Source of the DNA: an uncultured Alphaproteobacteria bacterium
GTDB taxonomy: Bacteria > Pseudomonadota > Alphaproteobacteria > SP197
NCBI GenBank assembly: GCA_958295695.1
Contig: OY282363.1
Span: 2,422,225 to 2,486,224, forward strand
Reading direction: 5' to 3'
DNA length: 64,000 bases
Shown: in pieces, positions 55,201-62,264 of the stretch
Numbering within the stretch: position 1 is the first letter of the stretch
Layout of the letters: each line of letters starts with the position of its first letter
The notes under the pieces: generated by a model
Database searches by the model: none
The model's input: only the letters and a program-made list of their open reading frames with translations
Told to the model about the DNA's origin: nothing
Translations under genes and position numbers: made by a program

Positions 55201-55829
55201 GACAGCCGCGGTTTCGTCAGGCGGCCGAGATCGAGGTCGAGGTCCCAAAGGCGACCGTCGAACAGGAACTTTCCTCCGGCCTCGAAGGGACCGTCCGGTC
55301 CCAGCGCGTCGATCCAGAGATCGACCCGCTCGAAGCTCCTGCGGACCGCGCCGTCGCGCCATTCGATCCTCGCGTCCTGTATGTCGATGGACTCGATCTT
55401 CACCGCGGACGCGAAATCGCCCGGCGAGGCCGGGGCTCCGGCGGCCCGAAGCTCCCAGCTCGCGGGACCGTCGTTCCGGGTTTCGAGCACGATCGCGGGC
55501 TCGATCAGGCGCACGCGCTCGACGACCGGATCGAGCGACACCAGCGACGGAAGCGAAACGACCGCCAGCACCTCCGGCAGCTTCAGGAACGGTTCGCCCG
55601 ACCCGCCCGGCGCGCCGGCGACCGTGACGTCGCTTACCGAGAGGGCGAGGGCCGGCAGGAAGGCCGCCCGCACGTCGCCGGCGATCGAGACGTCGCGGCC
55701 CGTGACGGCCTCGATCCCGGCCTCGATGTCGGGCTTGTACCGGTTGAAGTCGAGGGCGAGCAGCACGGCGACCGCGCCGCCCACGACAACGACGGCCAGA
55801 CCGAGCAGGATCAACAAGGCTCCGCGCAC
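52209..55829 (-). CDS. AsmA family protein
   Basis: Large envelope protein of 1206 residues. One N-terminal membrane helix (LLILLGLAVVVVGGAVAVLLAL) is followed by FNRYKPDIEAGIEAVTGRDVSIAGDV, the AsmA start, and a long repetitive beta-rich periplasmic region of the bridge-like lipid-transfer type. The C-terminal AsmA_2 region includes LSGGGSVALRDGAVRGFDLGAV and PIVFGGPIDDPRSV. The last 90 residues are low-complexity Pro/Ala/Asp-rich with a terminal ESEPSSRTLDMDRLLDELRQD. Relatives such as TamB and YhdP move phospholipids between membranes; this one is likely to help outer-membrane maintenance. No gene of a TamA type is nearby. Confidence 0.93.
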   Translation of the reverse strand: MRGALLILLGLAVVVVGGAVAVLLALDFNRYKPDIEAGIEAVTGRDVSIAGDVRAAFLPALALSVSDVTVAGAPGGSGEPFLKLPEVLAVVSLPSLVSLDPVVERVRLIEPAIVLETRNDGPASWELRAAGAPASPGDFASAVKIESIDIQDARIEWRDGAVRRSFERVDLWIDALGPDGPFEAGGKFLFDGRLWDLDLDLGRLTKPRLSVNATLASGEDALVKVAGAIAREAGPVTFSGQVEARAARLTTLTRLVDPRLAPAGAENLSFALDADASVSLRAARFSDMAVELGGSQATGELSVRAGEKTSVDLSLTSRRLDVDTLSGSMDAAGKVGESGAAAPWPSDLSVRADIGVDAAIYRGEPIRRLRVAAALEDGAWEVGRFEATLPGGTAVALSGSVGLDGDAPVFRGPVEANSDNLRATLVWLGAVLDGVPNDRLRRFDIFADIVASEEVLVLTGLDLGVDSTRLTGGVAAKMGEVPVVSADLGLDRIDLDAYLADMPEGGRERSLASVASWLSLVNLDLDARIGTLTYDGVAVGGVVAKGTLLDGRLELESLGASDMAGAALRASGAVDPASGSVALRIGVEAGDAGGLLRLMGIDPPVDPAALGPVELVGDISGDEGRAVVRQRLETALGEAVVDGALTDPFGLPAFDGRFGLRSPSYRTLASALGLDLPEAADSGIAFAADVAATAAGADFDAVLEGLGLVARASGEVAGPPADPAFDLRLRADHAELAVLLRDLGVGGELPDLGAVGLGLTATGAADRVDIVLAPSRIGPSTVRGAIGLTFGERPHVAARLEADSLSLDPFLAAFPGETDLGAPRGFDGRLELVADNLSVWGAVVDAPTAVVETDGGELRIERFDGGLFGGRVALTGAVVSGEPRRLRLDAAVADVDVARLLRHFADSEALTGRLFADLRLTGTGLGRRDIVRTLSGGGSVALRDGAVRGFDLGAVGDRLGGLDDEAAVAAPIAEASGGATRIVAADGTFAIADGVARSQDLTVLFDGGRGDFAVAVDLPRRWIGMEGEARLTGHAAAPAIPIVFGGPIDDPRSVFDTGALESFLAQRVAETVSRELGGVDSLDGEATGTATGSTVNAPRADPADPMLEREAGGVPAPFAAVPVKPEPRDAPRDSAERTPDGPDDAPNGTAPGADDAGDASGGLLNLLGGSPGPDDARDGELRESEPSSRTLDMDRLLDELRQDPGN

Positions 55830-55901
55830 CGCCTGCCTCCGCGACTGGATCGCGGCGACCGCCCCCGCTCCTTGCCGTCGCCGCGCCTTGCGTTAATCTA
55901 G

Positions 55902-55929
55902 TGGCGTTTCCGCGACGGCGGAAACGCCA
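55902..55929. repeat. Perfect 12-bp stem-loop
   Basis: TGGCGTTTCCGC (55902-55913), 4-base loop, perfect reverse complement 55918-55929, in the 158-base gap between the divergent AsmA and small-protein starts. No T tract follows, so it is not a clean terminator. It resembles the hairpin at 56312-56336 in its GGCG-TTCCG core, suggesting a second repeat family. Confidence 0.6.
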
Positions 55930-55987
55930 TCGCGACGCAGGTCGCATCCCGGCGGGGCAAACCCGACGCCGCACGCAAGAATACCCC

Positions 55988-56170
55988 ATGGCCGACGTCA
56001 TCGACCTCAACGAATACCGCAAGCAGCACGCCGAAGACGGCGCGAAGCCTCCGCGACGACGGCGAACGCCCGGTGGGCGGGGATTCGGCGACATGAGCCG
56101 CCACCTCTCGACGGCCGCGCCGAGCGATCCCGGCGACGACGGCCGGGACGACCCGCCCGAGGCCGGCTGA
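55988..56170 (+). CDS. Small uncharacterised protein (MADVIDLNEYRK)
   Basis: Possible 60-residue protein beginning MADVIDLNEYRKQHAEDG, then a basic patch PPRRRRTPGGRGFG and a Pro/Asp-rich tail. Short alphaproteobacterial proteins with a similar xxxIDLNEYR start are common and unassigned. The ribosome site is weak (AAGAA), and there is no neighbour evidence; it lies between divergent AsmA and uvrD with hairpins on both sides. Confidence 0.5.
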   Translation: MADVIDLNEYRKQHAEDGAKPPRRRRTPGGRGFGDMSRHLSTAAPSDPGDDGRDDPPEAG

Positions 56171-56244
56171 CCGGCCGGTCTCGCCGCCCGTCCCCGACGA
56201 CGGCCTTTCGAACGCCCTGGAGGCCATGGACGCCCGCGACGACG

Positions 56245-56336
56245 GCTTGCCGCGCACCCGCTCGAGGCGCGGCCCACGGGGCCGCCCGCCGCGAGCGGCA
56301 AGCAAGCCAAGGCGATTCCGTCGAGGACGGAATCGC
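56245..56336. repeat. Nested and adjacent hairpins upstream of uvrD
   Basis: An outer stem GCTTGCCGC (56245-56253) with GCGGCAAGC (56295-56303) encloses GCGGCCC (56269-56275) with GGGCCGC (56279-56285). Directly after comes a perfect 11-bp hairpin GCGATTCCGTC (56312-56322), loop GAG, 56326-56336. They fill most of the 183-base gap before uvrD, ending 17 bases before its start. No gene is evident in the gap. They may be repeat elements or part of the uvrD leader. Confidence 0.6.
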
Positions 56337-56353
56337 TATAGGTTCGCACCGGC

Positions 56354-58621
56354 ATGGCGAACCTCTCCGAACGGACGCATCCGCCGTCACCGGCCTCTCC
56401 CCTGCTCGACCGCCTGAACGAGGCCCAGCGCGAGGCCGTCGAGGCGGCCGACGGACCGGTTCTGGTGCTCGCCGGCGCGGGCACGGGCAAGACCCGGGTG
56501 CTGACCGTGCGGCTGGCGCACATCCTCGCCACGCGCCGCGCCGCGCCGGGGCAGATTCTGGCCGTCACCTTCACCAACAAGGCCGCGCGCGAGATGTCCG
56601 GGCGGGTCTCGAGCCTGATCGGCCGGCCCACGGAGGGCCTGTGGCTCGGCACGTTCCATGCCGTCGGCGCGCGCATCCTGCGCCGCCACGCCGAACTGGT
56701 CGGCCTGCGCTCGAACTACACGATCATCGACACCGACGATCAGATCCGCCTGATGAGACAGGTGATCGAAGCGAACGGGATCGACGAGAAGCGCTGGCCC
56801 GCGCGCGTGCTGACGGCCATCGTCTCCCGCTGGAAGGACAAGGGCTGGACGCCCGACCGGGTGCCCGCCGAGGAGGCCGGCGATTTCGCCCACGGCAAGG
56901 GCGTCGGACTCTATCGCGACTACCAGGAGCGGCTGGGCGAGCTGAACGCCGCCGACTTCGGCGACCTGCTGCTGCTCTGTCTGCGCCTTTTCCTCGCGCG
57001 GCCGGACGTGCTCGCCGACTACCACCGGCGTTTCCGCTACATCCTGGTCGACGAGTACCAGGATACGAACGTCGCCCAGTACCTCTGGCTCAGGCTCCTG
57101 GCCCAAGGCTCCGGCAACATCTGCTGCGTGGGCGACGACGACCAGTCGATCTACGGCTGGCGCGGCGCGGAAGTGGGCAACATCCTGCGTTTCGAGGACG
57201 ATTTCCCCGGCGCGAAGGTCGTGCGCCTGGAGCGCAACTACCGTTCCACGCCCCACATCCTGGGCGCGGCCTCCGGACTGATCGCCCACAACCGGGGACG
57301 GCTGGGCAAGACGCTCTGGACCGAGGCGGCCGGCGACGCGATGGGCGATCCCGTCAGGATCGAGAGCGCGTGGGACGAGGCCGAGGAGGCCCGCACGGTG
57401 GGCGAGGCGATCGAGGACCGCCAGCGTCACGGCGACAGCCTCGACGGGATGGCCGTGCTGGTGCGCGCCGGCTACCAGACCCGCGCCTTCGAGGAACGGC
57501 TCATCGCCATCGGCGTGCCCTACCGTGTGATCGGCGGCCTGCGCTTCTACGAGCGCCAGGAGATCCGCGACGCCTGCGCCTACTTCCGTCTGATCCGCCA
57601 GGGCGACGACGACCTCGCCTTTCAGCGCATCGTCAACACGCCCAGGCGCGGGCTGGGCGACAAGTCGATCCAAACGCTCTACGCCATCGCTCGTGGGCGC
57701 GGCCAGTCGCTGCTGAGCGCGTCCGCGGAGGTCGTCGCCACCGACGAACTGCCGCCGCGGCGCCGGGCGGCCCTGCGCGGGTTCGTCGAGGCCATCGCCC
57801 GCTGGCGCGCGGAGGCGTCCCGCCTGCCGCCTTCGGAGCTCGCCGAGATCGTGCTCGACGAGTCCGGCTACACGGCCATGTGGCTCGCCGACAAGTCGGT
57901 CCAGGCGCCGGGCCGGCTCGAGAACCTGAAGGAGCTCGCGCGGGCCATGGCCGAGTTCGAGACCTTGGAGGACTTCCTCGACCACGTCAGCCTCGTCATG
58001 GACACCGAGACCGGCGCGGACGACGACATGGTCAACGTCATGACGCTCCACGGCGCCAAGGGGCTGGAGTTCGACACCGTCTTCCTGCCGGGCTGGGAGG
58101 AAGGCGTCTTCCCCAACCAGATGGCGCTCGACGACCACGGCGCCGCCGGGCTCGAGGAGGAGCGCCGTCTGGCCTACGTCGGCCTCACCCGCGCGAAGAA
58201 ACGCGCCACCGTGCTCCACGCCGCCAACCGCACGGTCCACGGCCAGTGGCTATCGAACGTCCCGTCGCGCTTCGTCGACGAGCTTCCCGAAGAGCATGTC
58301 GAGCGCGCCGCGGCGGCGGGCGACGGCTTCGCGCGGGACGACGCCGCGCTCTGGCGGACCGCCATGAACCGGCCGGGCTACGGCGGCCGCCAGGGCAACT
58401 ACCACCGCGCGATCGAGGCCCGCGTCCAGCGTTTCGGCGACGGCGAGGAAGTTTTCACGCCCGTCGGCGAGGGCCGCTCGACGCCGGAGGTCGGCAGCCG
58501 CGTCTTCCACCAGAAGTTCGGCTACGGCTCGATCCGGGGCGTCGACGGCTCCAAGCTCGACATCGCCTTCGACAAGGCCGGCCGGAAGAAGGTGATGGCC
58601 GATTTCGTGGAGCCGGCGTGA
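56354..58621 (+). CDS. uvrD: UvrD/PcrA-family DNA helicase
   Basis: SF1A 3'-5' helicase for nucleotide excision and mismatch repair and replication-fork rescue. 755 residues: LLDRLNEAQREAVEAADGPVL, Walker A AGAGTGKTRVL, VTFTNKAAREM, LVDEYQDTNVAQYLWLRLL (motif II), GDDDQSIYGWRGA, ERNYRST, VMTLHGAKGLEFDTVFLPGW and LAYVGLTRAKK. The C terminus (HQKFGYGSIRGVDGSKLDIA...) is the Tudor-like RNA-polymerase-contact domain of UvrD/PcrA. The ATG at 56354 matches the family start. Followed by prmA after 22 bases. Confidence 0.96.
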   Translation: MANLSERTHPPSPASPLLDRLNEAQREAVEAADGPVLVLAGAGTGKTRVLTVRLAHILATRRAAPGQILAVTFTNKAAREMSGRVSSLIGRPTEGLWLGTFHAVGARILRRHAELVGLRSNYTIIDTDDQIRLMRQVIEANGIDEKRWPARVLTAIVSRWKDKGWTPDRVPAEEAGDFAHGKGVGLYRDYQERLGELNAADFGDLLLLCLRLFLARPDVLADYHRRFRYILVDEYQDTNVAQYLWLRLLAQGSGNICCVGDDDQSIYGWRGAEVGNILRFEDDFPGAKVVRLERNYRSTPHILGAASGLIAHNRGRLGKTLWTEAAGDAMGDPVRIESAWDEAEEARTVGEAIEDRQRHGDSLDGMAVLVRAGYQTRAFEERLIAIGVPYRVIGGLRFYERQEIRDACAYFRLIRQGDDDLAFQRIVNTPRRGLGDKSIQTLYAIARGRGQSLLSASAEVVATDELPPRRRAALRGFVEAIARWRAEASRLPPSELAEIVLDESGYTAMWLADKSVQAPGRLENLKELARAMAEFETLEDFLDHVSLVMDTETGADDDMVNVMTLHGAKGLEFDTVFLPGWEEGVFPNQMALDDHGAAGLEEERRLAYVGLTRAKKRATVLHAANRTVHGQWLSNVPSRFVDELPEEHVERAAAAGDGFARDDAALWRTAMNRPGYGGRQGNYHRAIEARVQRFGDGEEVFTPVGEGRSTPEVGSRVFHQKFGYGSIRGVDGSKLDIAFDKAGRKKVMADFVEPA

Positions 58622-58643
58622 GAGCGTCCGGTTCCGCCCGCCC

Positions 58644-59519
58644 ATGACCTCGTCGACCTGGCAGGTCCGCGTCACGGTCGCGGAGGACCTCGCCGGAGCG
58701 GCCGAAAAGGCGTTCGAGGAGGCGGACGCGCTGGCGGTCTCGACCTTCGCGGCGGCGCCCGGATGCGGCGCGAGCGTGACGGCGCTGTTCGACGCGGAGC
58801 CCGCGCCGGAGAGCCTGCGGGCGCGGATCGCCCGGGCGCTGGGCACCGACGCGGCCGTCATGCCGGTCCGCGTCGAGGAGGTCGCCGACCGGGACTGGGT
58901 CGCCCAGACCGTCCGGGCCTTCCCTCCCCTCGCCATCGGCCCCTTCTGGGTCCACGGCAGCCACGCCGCGCCGCCCGACCTCGACCGCATCCCGATCCTG
59001 ATGGACGCGGGCGCCGCGTTCGGCTCGGGCGAGCACGCCACCACGGAAGGGTGCCTGCTGGCGCTGGCGGCGCTCCACGAGAGGGGCTTCCGCCCCGCGA
59101 ACGCGCTCGACATGGGCTGCGGCTCCGGCATCCTCGCCATCGCCGCCGTCAAGCTCCACGACTGTTCCGCGCTCGCCGTCGACATCGACCCGGAGGCCGC
59201 CGGTCTCGCCCGCGAGGCGGCCCGGCGCAACGGTGCGGCCCGGCGCGTCGCCGTCCTGGCCGGCGACGGCTACGCGACGCCCGCCGTCGGCGAACGCGCG
59301 CCCTACGACCTCGCGCTCGCCAACATCCTCGCCAACCCGCTGATCGCCATGGCGCCCGACCTGGCGGCCGTCCTGAAACCCGGCGGCGTGGCCGTCCTCT
59401 CGGGCATGCTGGCGGACCGGGCCGACGCCGTGCGGGACGCGCACCGGGCCGCCGGCCTCGCGCTTCTCGACCGGAGGGACCTGCGCGGCTGGGCGACGCT
59501 CACCATGACGAAGGGATGA
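58644..59519 (+). CDS. prmA: Ribosomal protein L11 methyltransferase
   Basis: Trimethylates ribosomal protein L11 using S-adenosylmethionine. 291 residues: an N-terminal substrate domain (RVTVAEDLAGAAEKAFEEAD), the hinge PFWVHGSH, MDAGAAFGSGEHATTEGCLLAL, SAM motif ALDMGCGSGILAIAAVK, VDIDPEA and LANILANPLI. The GSGEHATT and MGCGSGIL pair is diagnostic. Same strand as uvrD, 22 bases apart, so probably one transcript. Convergent with the cpdA-like gene. Confidence 0.94.
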   Translation: MTSSTWQVRVTVAEDLAGAAEKAFEEADALAVSTFAAAPGCGASVTALFDAEPAPESLRARIARALGTDAAVMPVRVEEVADRDWVAQTVRAFPPLAIGPFWVHGSHAAPPDLDRIPILMDAGAAFGSGEHATTEGCLLALAALHERGFRPANALDMGCGSGILAIAAVKLHDCSALAVDIDPEAAGLAREAARRNGAARRVAVLAGDGYATPAVGERAPYDLALANILANPLIAMAPDLAAVLKPGGVAVLSGMLADRADAVRDAHRAAGLALLDRRDLRGWATLTMTKG

Positions 59520-59540
59520 CCGGGGCCGCGCGGGCCGGGG

Positions 59541-60302
59541 TCAGGACGCCAGCGCCTCGGGCGCCCAGACGACCTCCGTCTCGATCCGGCCGTCGTCGTG
59601 GAGCGCCAGACGGCGGTAGGCGGGCGGTTCGTCCGTGGTGTCGGAGCCGGCGTCGGGGGCCGTGGCGAACTGCACGCAGGTCGAGGGCGAGCCCATGAGG
59701 CGGACGCCGTTGCGCTCGCCCTCGTGGACGTGGTGGATATGCCCCCACAGCAGGCCGCGCACGTTGTCGCGCCGGTCGAGGACCTCGTAAAGGTCGCCGG
59801 CGTTGTCGAGCCCGACGTCGTCGAGCGGGCTGCCGATCGGCGCGGGCTGGTGGTGCATGACCGCGAGGACGTGGTCCGCCCGGGCCTCCGCGAGGTCCCT
59901 GTCCAGCGCGGCGAGCCGGCCGGGACCGAGATGCCCGCCGACCTCGCCCTCGACCGTGCTGTCGAGCATGACGACGGTCCAGCCGCCCAGCGTGTGCCTC
60001 GGCGCGAGGGAGATCGCGTCGCCGGCCAGATGCTCCTCCATCGCGCCGACGAGATCGTGGTTGCCCGGAATCGCCGCCACCGGCCGCTCCAGCCGGCGCA
60101 GGATCGGCCGCAGCCGGCGGTAGGCCTCCGGGCTGCCGTCGTCGGCCAGGTCGCCGGTCGCCAGCACCAGCTCCGGCCGCTCGGCCCGCACCGCCTCCAC
60201 GACGGCCGAAAGGGTCGCGAGCGTATCCCGACCGTGCGAGCGCGCCGCCGGGTCGGCGTGGATGTGGAGATCGGTAATCTGGACGAGAGGAATGGGAGCC
60301 AT
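59541..60302 (-). CDS. cpdA: CpdA-like metallophosphoesterase (3',5'-cyclic AMP phosphodiesterase)
   Basis: Two-metal phosphodiesterase of 253 residues. All ligand motifs are present: QITDLHIHADP, VLATGDLADDGSPEAY, IPGNHDLVGAM, VMHHQPAP and LLWGHIHHVHEGERNGVRLMG. CpdA hydrolyses cAMP and so lowers cAMP signalling; other members act on different phosphodiesters. Its 5' end borders the lower-GC segment 60303-60900, with an 11-bp inverted repeat just upstream that may belong to its promoter or a hairpin. Confidence 0.9.
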   Translation of the reverse strand: MAPIPLVQITDLHIHADPAARSHGRDTLATLSAVVEAVRAERPELVLATGDLADDGSPEAYRRLRPILRRLERPVAAIPGNHDLVGAMEEHLAGDAISLAPRHTLGGWTVVMLDSTVEGEVGGHLGPGRLAALDRDLAEARADHVLAVMHHQPAPIGSPLDDVGLDNAGDLYEVLDRRDNVRGLLWGHIHHVHEGERNGVRLMGSPSTCVQFATAPDAGSDTTDEPPAYRRLALHDDGRIETEVVWAPEALAS

Positions 60303-60328
60303 GTCACGCGCGATCTTGTTTCAGGATA

Positions 60329-60397
60329 CGGAATGAGTAGTCACAGGCTAATCTGCTATTTGCTGGCTACAGGCCAAACCCATATCTACTCATTCCG
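60329..60397. repeat. 11-bp inverted repeat at edge of lower-GC segment
   Basis: CGGAATGAGTA (60329-60339) and its exact complement TACTCATTCCG (60387-60397) enclose 47 bases that are much AT-richer than the surroundings. It lies just upstream of cpdA, between it and the hypothetical gene. It could be a long hairpin, a pair of operators or the remains of a mobile element end. Confidence 0.5.
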
Positions 60398-60429
60398 TGC
60401 GGTTATTGATACCTTTCTCTGGTGTCTAC

Positions 60430-60885
60430 CTACCCCCGGGTTCCGCAGCCTTCCTCCATTTCTGTCAGTGCCTTTCTTATCCCTCTGAGTGGGATACGGA
60501 AGTATGCCGCTGGCCGTCCGTACCAAGGCGCCTCGATGGTCACTGAGTCTGCCTTTCGTAGGCGGCACTGGAATATGGGCCTATCCATGCTCCAGAACAT
60601 GTCGCCTCCGTCCCTGAGCATGAACCGCTCGCTGATGCGTGTAGCGGGGTTGTCGTCGAATATCGTTTCCAGTCTGACGATGCTTCCCCCTTCGGTGCGT
60701 TCTGCCCTTGCCCGATAATCGTCCAGTAGCAAGTCCGAGACTACGAACGCGTAGCTCCAGCCCGCACCTTCTCCTTCACGACACGCGACGAACAGGCTTC
60801 CGAGCACATCGTCCCACGGTGACCGCATTCTTGGGTTTGCGTAAACCGAACCTGAGCCTGTGCTGCACAGCACCCGCCCGCTCAT
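60430..60885 (-). CDS. Hypothetical protein, lower-GC, possibly 5'-truncated
   Basis: 151-residue protein of unknown function in the 60.3-60.9 kb lower-GC segment. The part from MRSPWDDVLGSLFVACRE to MEEGCG shows alternating strands with two-cysteine ends, and its tail IEAPWYGRPAAYFRIPLRGIRK loosely recalls the VasI type of exported protein (weak, by-eye inference). Such proteins normally have a signal peptide, which is absent. The first 18 residues (MSGRVLCSTGSGSVYANP) look foreign and overlap the 3' part of the MBL gene by 110 bases, so the true start may be downstream or the 5' end may be missing. Confidence 0.55.
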   Translation of the reverse strand: MSGRVLCSTGSGSVYANPRMRSPWDDVLGSLFVACREGEGAGWSYAFVVSDLLLDDYRARAERTEGGSIVRLETIFDDNPATRISERFMLRDGGDMFWSMDRPIFQCRLRKADSVTIEAPWYGRPAAYFRIPLRGIRKALTEMEEGCGTRG

Positions 60886-61954
60886 TCGGCCTGTTGAGCG
60901 TTTGACGTCCCATCGCCATCGGGCGGAACAGCATGACGGCCCGCCCGGCCAGGCCCGGCAAGGCTTCCGGGAACACGCGGTTCGCCCCGTGCCGCGCGAG
61001 GTCGTCGAACAGTCCCTTCCGCTTGATGAGCACGCGCTGGCTGTGCGGGATGTAGAGTCTCACATCGTCCCAACCGGCTTGCGGGATGGTGTCGCGGCCT
61101 GTCGCTTCCAGCACGACGGCGGTGTAGAGGTCTATCAGGAACAAGCGCCCGGTCCGCTTGGCGGCGCGGAAGACGGTCACCAACCGGTCGATGTTCTGCG
61201 ACGAGGTCCACACGAAATGCAGGCCCTTCGTTTCCCGGAACGCCCGGACGAAGTCCCGTTCCAGGTCCGTTTCGCCTGCGAACCCCTCGTCGGTCGCCAT
61301 TCGGCCGATGGCGGTCCCCTCCATCAGAAGAACGTCGATGCCGCCCGGAGGCTTCGCGACCATCGCCTCGAACAGCTTCGCCTTGCGCCCGTGTCCCCGG
61401 AAGTCGCCGGAGTAGAACACCCGCTTGCCGTCCGCCTCGATCAGCAGGGCATAGGCGTCGAACGCGCTGCGATCGACCGGATACGGCGTGATCCGGAACG
61501 GTCCGATCTCCACCGGTTCCCGGCTCCCGATGAAGCGCGGGGCGGCGAAGGCGTGGCCGTTCGGGACGTAGCGGCTCGCCGCCGTCAGGATGTTGTGCGC
61601 ATCCTCGCCGATCCAGACCGGGACCTCCGGACGGATATGCCGCGCCAGACCGTAGCGATCCATGTGCGGGTGCGAAACCAGCACGCCCAGCAGGCTGTCG
61701 TCCGGCTCCCGGAAGCCCGGAACCGCCGGCGGCAGGCGTTCCCGCGCGCTCTCGTCGTCGGGCGCGTCGAGCGGCAGGCCGACATCGAGCGCGAGACGCT
61801 TGCCCCCGGCCTCGACCTCGATGCAGGCGCCGCCGATTTCCCGGGTTCCCCGATGGACGCGGACTCTCACGGACCCCTTCCCCGCCCGCGGCGCGGCCCA
61901 CGACGCGATGGGCGGCGACACGGGCTCCGGTATCGGCAAGGCACGGTAAATCAC
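60776..61954 (-). CDS. MBL-fold hydrolase (RNase J-like), 3' end apparently lost
   Basis: Metallo-beta-lactamase-fold hydrolase of the beta-CASP/RNase J-like group. 392 residues: HRGTREIGGACIEVEAGGKRLALDVGLPL, then SHPHMDRYGLARHIRP, YSGDFRGHGRKAKLFEA and LLMEGTAIGR. Motif 2 should be HxHxDH; here it is HPHMDR (His95, His97, Asp99, Arg100), so one ligand is changed. Family sequence stops at about residue 346 (FRPMAMGR). The last 45 residues (QTLNRPNERAGAVQHR...) are unlike the family and come from the lower-GC segment. Full relatives are longer, so the C-terminal part seems deleted. The product may be inactive. Confidence 0.75.
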   Translation of the reverse strand: MIYRALPIPEPVSPPIASWAAPRAGKGSVRVRVHRGTREIGGACIEVEAGGKRLALDVGLPLDAPDDESARERLPPAVPGFREPDDSLLGVLVSHPHMDRYGLARHIRPEVPVWIGEDAHNILTAASRYVPNGHAFAAPRFIGSREPVEIGPFRITPYPVDRSAFDAYALLIEADGKRVFYSGDFRGHGRKAKLFEAMVAKPPGGIDVLLMEGTAIGRMATDEGFAGETDLERDFVRAFRETKGLHFVWTSSQNIDRLVTVFRAAKRTGRLFLIDLYTAVVLEATGRDTIPQAGWDDVRLYIPHSQRVLIKRKGLFDDLARHGANRVFPEALPGLAGRAVMLFRPMAMGRQTLNRPNERAGAVQHRLRFGLRKPKNAVTVGRCARKPVRRVS

Positions 61955-62037
61955 GCCAAGTCACGAATCAAACGCGGCCAAACCGCGGCGGTGTCCCGGT
62001 TTGGAATCCCGGGCCGCGCGCCGCGCCGTGTCGGGCG

Positions 62038-62163
62038 CCCCTTCGATACGCCCTCCTTCGGAGGGCTACCCGGGGTGAGGGAGTTTTTGGGATGGGAACG
62101 AACACAACTCCCCTCGATACATTCCCTCATCCCGAGGTGGCGCGCCAGCGCCGTATCGAGGGA
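62038..62163. repeat. Cluster of palindromic repeats (copies F, G half, H)
   Basis: Copy F (forward, 62038-62081): CCCCTTCGATACG, GCCCTCC-TTC-GGAGGGC (62050-62066), CTACCCGGGGTGAGGG, followed by a T run, terminator-like. A half copy CCCTCGATAC at 62111-62120 and copy H (reverse, 62124-62163) with GGCGC-GCCA-GCGCC follow. They fill much of the 310-base gap 61955-62264, which otherwise contains no recognisable gene. Confidence 0.8.
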
Positions 62164-62264
62164 CGCCGCTTGCGGGAAGCGCCGGACTTCAAACCGGGAC
62201 ACGACCCAAACCGCCTGTATGCATGGAGCGAGTTCGCGTATATCGGCGCGGGAGACCGTCGGAC

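Noticed and set aside
56226..56417. 63-codon frame before uvrD as a small gene
   Set aside because: Arg-rich, made of the hairpin sequences themselves, no ribosome site, overlaps the uvrD start.
52108..56676. 1522-codon minus-strand open frame overlapping AsmA and the start of uvrD
   Set aside because: Arg/Gly/Ala low-complexity in an alternate frame of AsmA; the AsmA frame has a membrane helix and the family start.
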